Shown here: piece after piece, positions 7,600-11,973 of the stretch
Layout: each line of letters starts with the position of its first letter
Numbering within the stretch: the first letter of the stretch is position 1
Made by a program: the position numbers and the translations under genes
NCBI GenBank assembly: GCA_045535935.1
Contig: JAZSMO010000019.1
Coordinates: 1-14,435, forward strand
Direction: 5' to 3'
DNA from: SVFI01 sp045535935
GTDB taxonomy: Bacteria > Bacillota > Clostridia > Lachnospirales > Lachnospiraceae
DNA: 14,435 nucleotides
The notes under the pieces: model-generated
Seen by the model: the letters and a program-made list of their open reading frames with translations, nothing else
Database searches by the model: none
What the model was told of the DNA's origin: nothing

Positions 7600-8979
7600 C
7601 TAGGCTTCTTTTAAATATTCCTCGCAAAGTGCAATCACCTTGTTCATTGCATCCGGCCCCGGTGCGCCGATGGTCAGACGTTTCTCCACACAAGTCTTTA
7701 AGGAAACTGCATCAAACACATCCGGCTCAAACACATCGCTGATCTCCTTGAGTTCTTCTATAGTCAACTCGTGGATAGCTTTATCCTTTTCGATACATGT
7801 AAGCACCAACTTACCGATGATGCTATGTGCATCACGGAACGGAACCCCGCGATTAACGAGATAATCCGCCGCATCTGTCGCATTGGTAAATCCGTTCATA
7901 GCACTTGCTGCCATAATTTCATCGTTAAACTTCATGGTGCGGATCATACCCGTAAACAGCGCAAGACATCCTTTGACCGTATCAATGGCATCAAAGGTCA
8001 ACTCTTTGTCCTCCTGCATATCTTTGTTGTATGCAAGCGGAATCCCTTTCATGGTCGTAAGAATCGACATGAGCGCTCCGTAGACACGTCCTGTTTTGCC
8101 GCGTACAAGCTCTGCAATGTCCGGATTCTTTTTCTGTGGCATAATGCTGCTTCCGGTAGAATAGGCATCATCAATTTCAACAAACTGATACTCGTTGGAA
8201 TTCCAGATAATAATCTCTTCGCAGAAACGGCTCAAATGCATCATCACCGTGGAAAGTGCAGAAAGGAACTCAATCACATAATCCCGGTCTGCCACAGAGT
8301 CCATGCTGTTTAAAGTCGGTCCTTCAAAGCCAAGCAAAGATGCTGTGTAATCTCTGTCAAGCGGATACGTCGTGCCCGCCAAAGCTCCGCTTCCAAGCGG
8401 ACAATAGTTCATTCTCTTATAAATATCCTGCATTCTGGATCGGTCACGGCGGAACATCTCAAAATATGCGCCCATATGATGCGCAAGCGTAATCGGCTGC
8501 GCTTTCTGCAGATGGGTAAAACCAGGCATATAAGTTTCCGTATTGGCTTTCATAATGTCAAGAATCACAGCCAGAAGTTCTTTTAACAGATCATCTACCG
8601 CTGCGACTTCCGCTCTCGTGTAAAGCTTCATATCAAGCGCCACCTGATCGTTGCGGCTTCTTCCTGTGTGGAGCTTCTTGCCGGCATCTCCGATCCGTGC
8701 AATGAGGTTTGCCTCCACAAAACTGTGAATATCCTCATATTCATCGGTAATCTCCAATTCTCCATTATCCACATCCTCACGGATCGAGGTGAGACCTTTT
8801 ACAATTGCATCTTTTTCTTCTGCTGTAAGAATTCCCTGTTTTTCCAGCATAACTACGTGTGCGATACTTCCTTCCACGTCCTGATGGAAAAATTTCTGAT
8901 CAAAGGAAATGGATGCGTTAAAGTTGTATACTAATTGGTCGGTGTCTTTGGTAAAACGTCCGCCCCATAACTGAGCCAT
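7600..8979 (-). CDS. argH: Argininosuccinate lyase
   Basis: 459 aa, normal family length. It splits argininosuccinate into arginine and fumarate, the last step of arginine synthesis. It belongs to the fumarase/aspartase superfamily. H85 in EDIHSFVE, TGRSRNDQ (105-112), H156 in FTHLQKAQP and the superfamily signature GSSIMPQKKNPD (276-287) are all present; a Ser of that loop is the catalytic acid/base in characterised members. The start ATG (8977-8979) has GGAGG nine bases upstream. argG, the usual partner, is not beside it. It leads the minus-strand row and has its own promoter (9015-9043) with a candidate arginine-repressor palindrome at 8997-9018. Confidence 0.97.
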   Translation of the reverse strand: MAQLWGGRFTKDTDQLVYNFNASISFDQKFFHQDVEGSIAHVVMLEKQGILTAEEKDAIVKGLTSIREDVDNGELEITDEYEDIHSFVEANLIARIGDAGKKLHTGRSRNDQVALDMKLYTRAEVAAVDDLLKELLAVILDIMKANTETYMPGFTHLQKAQPITLAHHMGAYFEMFRRDRSRMQDIYKRMNYCPLGSGALAGTTYPLDRDYTASLLGFEGPTLNSMDSVADRDYVIEFLSALSTVMMHLSRFCEEIIIWNSNEYQFVEIDDAYSTGSSIMPQKKNPDIAELVRGKTGRVYGALMSILTTMKGIPLAYNKDMQEDKELTFDAIDTVKGCLALFTGMIRTMKFNDEIMAASAMNGFTNATDAADYLVNRGVPFRDAHSIIGKLVLTCIEKDKAIHELTIEELKEISDVFEPDVFDAVSLKTCVEKRLTIGAPGPDAMNKVIALCEEYLKEA

Positions 8980-8996
8980 ATCATAGTACCTCCATC

Positions 8997-9018
8997 ATAT
9001 TAAATCTAAATTTGATAT
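8997..9018. promoter_or_regulatory. Candidate ArgR/AhrC operator (imperfect 22-bp palindrome)
   Basis: The 22 bases match their own reverse complement at 18 positions. The core, TAAAT-4 bases-ATTTG, fits the ARG-box pattern TGAAT-WWWW-ATTCA at 7 of 10 arm positions. The palindrome overlaps the argH -10 hexamer and start-site region, the right place for repression. Binding by ArgR is inferred; the gene for the regulator is not in the window. Confidence 0.45.
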
Positions 9019-9043
9019 TACCACAATCGGAAAGTAAGTTCAA
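9015..9043 (-). promoter_or_regulatory. argH promoter
   Basis: On the minus strand TTGAAC (9038-9043) and TAATAT (9015-9020) are 17 bases apart. Each matches four of six SigA consensus positions. This puts the transcript start near 9008, about 30 bases before the argH start codon. Confidence 0.5.
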
Positions 9044-9049
9044 GGAAAT

Positions 9050-9068
9050 ATGCATGTAATACGTGCAT
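9050..9068. repeat. Short inverted repeat between argH and the ABC importer genes
   Basis: ATGCATG (9050-9056) and CGTGCAT (9062-9068) pair at six of seven positions, with a G-T at the seventh, around a 5-base loop. It lies in the divergent intergenic region, upstream of the ATPase start at 9126, so it could be an operator for the importer or a leader hairpin. I see no clear plus-strand -35/-10 pair; TATGAT at about 9096 is a possible -10. Confidence 0.3.
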
Positions 9069-9125
9069 TTCTACACCGAATTCCTCCTTTTTTCATATGA
9101 TAATAAAAAAGAATCGAGGCAGATC

Positions 9126-9887
9126 ATGTCAGAATTGTTATTAGAATGTAAAGACCTGTCGTTCGCTTATCATACGCCGGATGGCGAAATCCCTGTAATC
9201 CGACATATTAATTTTAAAATATACAAAGGTGAATTCGTCTCCATTGTCGGGCCGAGCGGTTGTGGCAAATCCACACTTCTGAATCTTATGACCGGTATGC
9301 TATCACCTGAGGAAGGCACAGTCCGGATGCACTGCGACGAGGATGAAAAAAATCGCTTCGGTTATATGCTGCAGCAGGATCACCTGTTTGAATGGTATGA
9401 TATATGGAAAAACATCTGTATCGGTCCTAAAATTAACCATTCTCTGACAGAAGAATGCGAATCCTATCTGAAAGAATTGTTAGAACGTTATGGCTTATCC
9501 GCTTTTATTCACAAAAAGCCTTCCGAACTTTCCGGAGGAATGCGTCAACGGGCTGCCATCATAAGGACACTTGCCATGAAACCGGAGCTTTTGTTTCTCG
9601 ATGAACCATTCAGCTCACTTGACTATCAGAACCGTTTAAATGCTGCGGATGACATCGGGCAAATCATTCGAAACGAAGAAAAAACAGCTGTTCTTGTCAC
9701 CCACGACATCGGCGAAGCAATCAGTCTCTCCTCCAGAATCCTCGTGTTATCGGCGCGTCCGACCACCATTCGAAGGGAATTCAAACTTCCTTTCCGAGAG
9801 CAGAACCTGACACCTCTTGAAATACGAAACACCAAAGAATTCGGCGGATATTTCAATGCCATATGGAAGGAGTTGAACAAGAAATGA
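9126..9887 (+). CDS. ABC importer ATP-binding protein, nitrate/sulfonate/taurine (NitT/TauT) class
   Basis: 253 aa. Walker A GPSGCGKST (42-50), Q-loop MLQQDHLFEW (81-90), signature ELSGGMRQRA (134-143), Walker B LLFLDEP (155-161) and switch His H193 in LVTHDIGEA are all present, so it should be an active ATPase. The pattern GMRQRAAIIRTL with DEPFSSLD is typical of the SsuB/TauB/NrtD/ThiZ group. The start is placed at ATG 9126 because GAGG lies just upstream and the protein then starts MSELLLECKDLSF; the frame is open back to 9063 but those 21 residues have no family match. Its stop overlaps the start of the permease (ATGA at 9884-9887), so the two form an operon. The substrate cannot be told from sequence; sulfonates, thiamine precursors and similar small compounds are all possible. 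Confidence 0.93.
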   Translation: MSELLLECKDLSFAYHTPDGEIPVIRHINFKIYKGEFVSIVGPSGCGKSTLLNLMTGMLSPEEGTVRMHCDEDEKNRFGYMLQQDHLFEWYDIWKNICIGPKINHSLTEECESYLKELLERYGLSAFIHKKPSELSGGMRQRAAIIRTLAMKPELLFLDEPFSSLDYQNRLNAADDIGQIIRNEEKTAVLVTHDIGEAISLSSRILVLSARPTTIRREFKLPFREQNLTPLEIRNTKEFGGYFNAIWKELNKK

Positions 9888-10684
9888 GAGAAAAAATCCC
9901 TATCAGTGACCGGCAAAAACAATATCTACAACATCAGATTATCACAAAAAGAACCATTCAGGCTGTCAGAGTGCTTATGCTGTTTGTTTTCCTTCTCGCA
10001 TGGGAGTTAACATCAAGACATGGAATCATAGATGCATTCTTCTTCAGTTCACCGACAAGACTTGCAGAATGTTTCATTTTTATGGTTGGCGAAAATAATC
10101 TTTTTTCACACATTGGTATCAGTTTATACGAAACACTGCTCAGCTTTTTGTTCATTACCGCAATATCCATCGGTTTTGCCTCTGTGTTATGGCGGTTTGA
10201 ATATGTCGCAAAAGTACTTGAACCGGTTCTCGTCATACTGAATTCTCTGCCAAAATCTGCATTGGCACCGCTGATTATCGTATGGCTCGGTACCGGAATG
10301 AAGACGATTATCATCGCCGGAATTTCCGTGGCATTGTTCGGATGTATTATCAATCTGTACACCTGTTTTAAAAATACCGATCCCGACAAGCAGAAACTGA
10401 TTTATATCCTGGGCGGAAAAAAACACCACGTATTTACAAAAGTAATTCTTCCGTCAGGAATTCCGACCATTATCAGTAATATGAAGGTCAATATCGGTCT
10501 CGCTCTCGTCGGCGTTATGATCGGCGAATTTCTCGCCGCCAAACAAGGTCTCGGCTATTTGATCATCTACGCAAGTCAGGTTTTTAAACTGGATTGGCTC
10601 ATTCTCTGTATCTTGATTCTATGTCTGATTGCCATCGGTCTATATGAAATCCTGCATATTTTGGAACGAAAGATTTGTCGATAA
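9884..10684 (+). CDS. ABC importer permease, NitT/TauT class (BPD transporter family)
   Basis: 266 aa from the ATG that overlaps the ATPase stop (ATGA); AAGGAG lies about 11 bases upstream. A start at 9863 is possible but would overlap the ATPase by 25 bases. About six membrane segments are visible (roughly 28-42, 82-103, 112-134, 139-160, 201-220, 237-256). The coupling region contains GGKKHHVFTKVILPSGIPTI (177-196), the EAA-loop equivalent that contacts the ATPase, and the family block VGVMIGEFLAAKQGLGYLI follows. It forms the membrane channel with the upstream ATPase. A substrate-binding protein would be expected beside it, but the next feature is a hairpin and then a tRNA gene, so the binding protein must be elsewhere or the system is incomplete. 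Confidence 0.92.
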   Translation: MREKIPISDRQKQYLQHQIITKRTIQAVRVLMLFVFLLAWELTSRHGIIDAFFFSSPTRLAECFIFMVGENNLFSHIGISLYETLLSFLFITAISIGFASVLWRFEYVAKVLEPVLVILNSLPKSALAPLIIVWLGTGMKTIIIAGISVALFGCIINLYTCFKNTDPDKQKLIYILGGKKHHVFTKVILPSGIPTIISNMKVNIGLALVGVMIGEFLAAKQGLGYLIIYASQVFKLDWLILCILILCLIAIGLYEILHILERKICR

Positions 10685-10700
10685 CCCCGTTAGTAAAATT

Positions 10701-10722
10701 CCGCAAAGAATACTCTTTGCGG
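10701..10722 (+). terminator. Hairpin after the ABC permease gene, possible terminator
   Basis: CCGCAAAG (10701-10708) and CTTTGCGG (10715-10722) form a perfect 8-bp stem with a 6-base loop, 16 bases after the permease stop. No T-run follows, so it may be a weak terminator or an RNA 3'-end stabiliser. Confidence 0.45.
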
Positions 10723-10747
10723 TACATAATCATTTCAAAAAATATAG

Positions 10748-10776
10748 TTGCAATTCGTACGCATTTTCGATATAAT
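10748..10776 (+). promoter_or_regulatory. tRNA-Thr promoter
   Basis: TTGCAA (10748-10753) and TATAAT (10771-10776) are separated by 17 bases. The -10 is a perfect SigA consensus and the -35 matches four of six. The tRNA begins 35 bases after the -10 hexamer. Confidence 0.8.
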
Positions 10777-10783
10777 ACAATTC

Positions 10784-10798
10784 GGTGAGTAACTCACC
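10784..10798. promoter_or_regulatory. Perfect 15-bp palindrome in the tRNA-Thr leader
   Basis: GGTGAGT (10784-10790) and ACTCACC (10792-10798) are exact inverted repeats around a single A. The site starts about 8 bases after the -10, overlapping or just after the likely start of transcription. It looks like a repressor operator; in RNA it could fold as a 5-bp stem with a 5-base loop. No cognate regulator can be named from the sequence. Confidence 0.5.
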
Positions 10799-10811
10799 AA
10801 TGCTTATATAT

Positions 10812-10884
10812 GCTGAAATAGCTCAGTCGGTAGAGCACTTCACTCGTAATGAAGGGGTCGAGGGTTCAAGTCCCTTTTTCAGCT
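10812..10884 (+). tRNA. tRNA-Thr (anticodon CGU)
   Basis: 73 bases. The acceptor arms GCTGAAA (10812-10818) and TTTCAGC (10877-10883) pair perfectly. The D-arm carries AGCTCAGTCGGTAGAGC. The anticodon stem is CTTCA/TGAAG around the loop CTCGTAA, giving anticodon CGT, which reads ACG (threonine). The T-arm is GAGGG-TTCAAGT-CCCTT. The discriminator base is T and CCA is not encoded. It is a lone tRNA gene with its own promoter and terminator. Confidence 0.96.
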
Positions 10885-10891
10885 GGATTCA

Positions 10892-10922
10892 AAAACCGTA
10901 GCCACTTTGGTTGCGGTTTTTT
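10892..10922. terminator. Bidirectional Rho-independent terminator between tRNA-Thr and the coiled-coil gene
   Basis: An 11-bp stem (10894-10904 with 10908-10918, two G-T pairs) closes a 3-base loop. On the plus strand it runs into six T's, ending the tRNA transcript. On the minus strand it runs into five T's, 12 bases past the coiled-coil gene stop, so it can serve both. Confidence 0.88.
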
Positions 10923-10934
10923 GTGCGAATTTTA

Positions 10935-11336
10935 TTAGGCAAGATTTGGAATCAAATGTATTTTTTTGCTGTGATCCTGTAATACATTCTGCATTATCTT
11001 AATATCGCTCTGCATCTGTTCGTACCCTTCTACTTGATTCTGATAACGATAATATGTATCAGTATAACATTTTTCTATCGTTTGTAATCTCGGCATAATT
11101 TCAATTTCGACTTGAATTTTTATTTCATTTATTTTTTGTTCCAGTTTATCTACTCTTTGTTCCAATATTATCAAATCTCTCTTTAGTTGTGTAACTTCCT
11201 TTTTGAGCTGTGTAACTTCTTTTTTGAGTTCTGTAACCTCTCGTTTCAATTCAGTCATATCACCTCGCAATGCCTGAATATCCTCCCGGATTGGCTGTAA
11301 TAATTTTGCAATTGCCAACAATAATTCGTTATCCAT
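10935..11336 (-). CDS. Small coiled-coil protein of unknown function
   Basis: 133 aa. Residues about 14-80 are a coiled coil with clear heptads: TELKREV, TELKKEV, TQLKKEV, TQLKRDL, then LEQRVDKLEQKINEI. The C-terminal part (about 81-133) is mixed, with an aromatic cluster YTDTYYRYQN (91-100). No signal peptide, membrane segment or catalytic motif is seen, so it is probably cytoplasmic. A perfect AAGGAGGT ribosome binding site precedes the ATG, so the gene is real. The DNA for the heptads is an imperfect 21-base tandem repeat. Its stop lies next to the shared terminator. It could be a structural or partner-binding protein; I cannot assign a function. Confidence 0.75.
   Translation of the reverse strand: MDNELLLAIAKLLQPIREDIQALRGDMTELKREVTELKKEVTQLKKEVTQLKRDLIILEQRVDKLEQKINEIKIQVEIEIMPRLQTIEKCYTDTYYRYQNQVEGYEQMQSDIKIMQNVLQDHSKKIHLIPNLA
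11187..11249. repeat. Three 21-base tandem repeats encoding coiled-coil heptads
   Basis: Units at 11187-11207, 11208-11228 and 11229-11249. The first two match at 19 of 21 bases; the third is more diverged. Each unit encodes one heptad of the TELKKEV/TQLKKEV type, so the array can change by whole heptads without shifting frame. Confidence 0.7.
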
Positions 11337-11400
11337 CTTTTTACCTCCTTATTTTTAAGTTGTATTTTGGAATTAAACGTCGTTTGTTTTTGATATAGAT

Positions 11401-11429
11401 TTGACAATTCTCCATGAATTACCTAAAAT
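11401..11429 (+). promoter_or_regulatory. Consensus-like promoter for the Cro/C1-type regulator
   Basis: TTGACA (11401-11406, perfect -35) and TAAAAT (11424-11429, five of six) are 17 bases apart, reading toward the regulator gene at 11556. It would give a leader of about 120 bases. A nearer TATAAT (11520-11525) has no good -35 at the right spacing. Confidence 0.6.
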
Positions 11430-11476
11430 CAGAATATCAGAAATGAACTAATTGAAATGATAAAATCTTTATTTTT

Positions 11477-11490
11477 TAGAATATATTCTA
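11477..11490. promoter_or_regulatory. Perfect 14-bp palindrome upstream of the regulator gene, candidate operator
   Basis: TAGAATATATTCTA is its own exact reverse complement. It lies in the 219-base gap between the divergent coiled-coil and regulator genes, 66 bases before the regulator ATG and downstream of the 11401 promoter. A site for self-regulation by the Cro/C1-type protein is plausible but inferred. A shorter palindrome (AAACG-T-CGTTT, 11375-11385) lies nearer the coiled-coil gene. Confidence 0.45.
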
Positions 11491-11555
11491 TGTTGTATTT
11501 TATGATATAGTGTTTTATCTATAATGTCAACAGTTATTTTGATTGGAGTACATCT

Positions 11556-11894
11556 ATGAACGCTGTAGAAAGAGTAAAAAAGATTTGTAAAGAAAGAAAA
11601 ATTGCACTGGCTCGTTTGGAAAAAGACTGCGGTTTTGCCAACGGATATATCGGAAGTCTGAAAAAGGGCACTTTTCCGGATGACCGTTTAAAATGCATTG
11701 CTGATTATCTGGGTGTTTCTGTCTTCTATCTTATGACAGGTGAAACAAATCCCCCTTCTGCCGAATATTCTGAAATTGATTCTGCGCTTACCGGAATGAC
11801 AGAACGCATGAAAATTTATGCCTTAAAGCTGGCGCAGCTCTCTTCTGAAAAACAGGAACATGTTATGTCTCTGATTGATATGTTTGAGAAGTAA
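11556..11894 (+). CDS. Cro/C1-type (XRE family) helix-turn-helix transcriptional regulator
   Basis: 112 aa. Residues about 5-62 form an HTH_3 domain: RVKKICKERKIALARLEKDC, then GFANGYIGSLKKG (26-38) as the turn and recognition helix, and RLKCIADYLGVSVFYLMTGE (44-63) closing the fold. The rest (about 70-112) is a short helical tail, SALTGMTERMKIYALKLAQL, that could make dimers. There is no peptidase or ligand domain. The ATG follows GGAG by seven bases. Such proteins are DNA-binding repressors, often of phage, mobile-element or stress origin; no phage or integrase genes are seen here. The neighbouring palindrome at 11477 and the divergent coiled-coil gene are candidate targets. A strong terminator follows 31 bases after the stop. 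Confidence 0.9.
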   Translation: MNAVERVKKICKERKIALARLEKDCGFANGYIGSLKKGTFPDDRLKCIADYLGVSVFYLMTGETNPPSAEYSEIDSALTGMTERMKIYALKLAQLSSEKQEHVMSLIDMFEK

Positions 11895-11925
11895 ATACGG
11901 AATCACATACACGAATAACGTAAAG

Positions 11926-11970
11926 TAGCCGGCTGATCCAACAAACGATCAGCCGGCTATTTGTTTTCTT
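11926..11970. terminator. Strong hairpin terminator between the regulator and BspA-like genes
   Basis: TAGCCGGCTGATC (11926-11938) and its exact complement (11947-11959) form a 13-bp stem around an 8-base loop, followed by TTTGTTTTCTT on the plus strand. The convergent BspA-like gene stops at 11974, so the stem probably also ends that transcript, though the minus-strand T-run is short. Confidence 0.9.
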
Positions 11971-11973
11971 GAT

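Noticed and set aside
7771..8313. Plus-strand open frame of 180 codons opposite argH
   Set aside because: argH is certain on the other strand; the antisense translation has no recognisable domain or initiation signals.
9063..9125. 21-residue N-terminal extension of the ABC ATPase
   Set aside because: The extension does not resemble the family, and the ATG at 9126 has a GAGG site at the right distance.
8980..9125. Riboswitch or T-box leader between argH and the ABC genes
   Set aside because: The gap is too short and shows no conserved riboswitch core, T-box motif or terminator/antiterminator pair; only the promoter and small palindromes are visible.
10812..10884. tRNA-Thr as an element attachment site
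   Set aside because: I found no repeat of the tRNA 3' end in the window and no integrase gene, so there is no evidence of insertion here.
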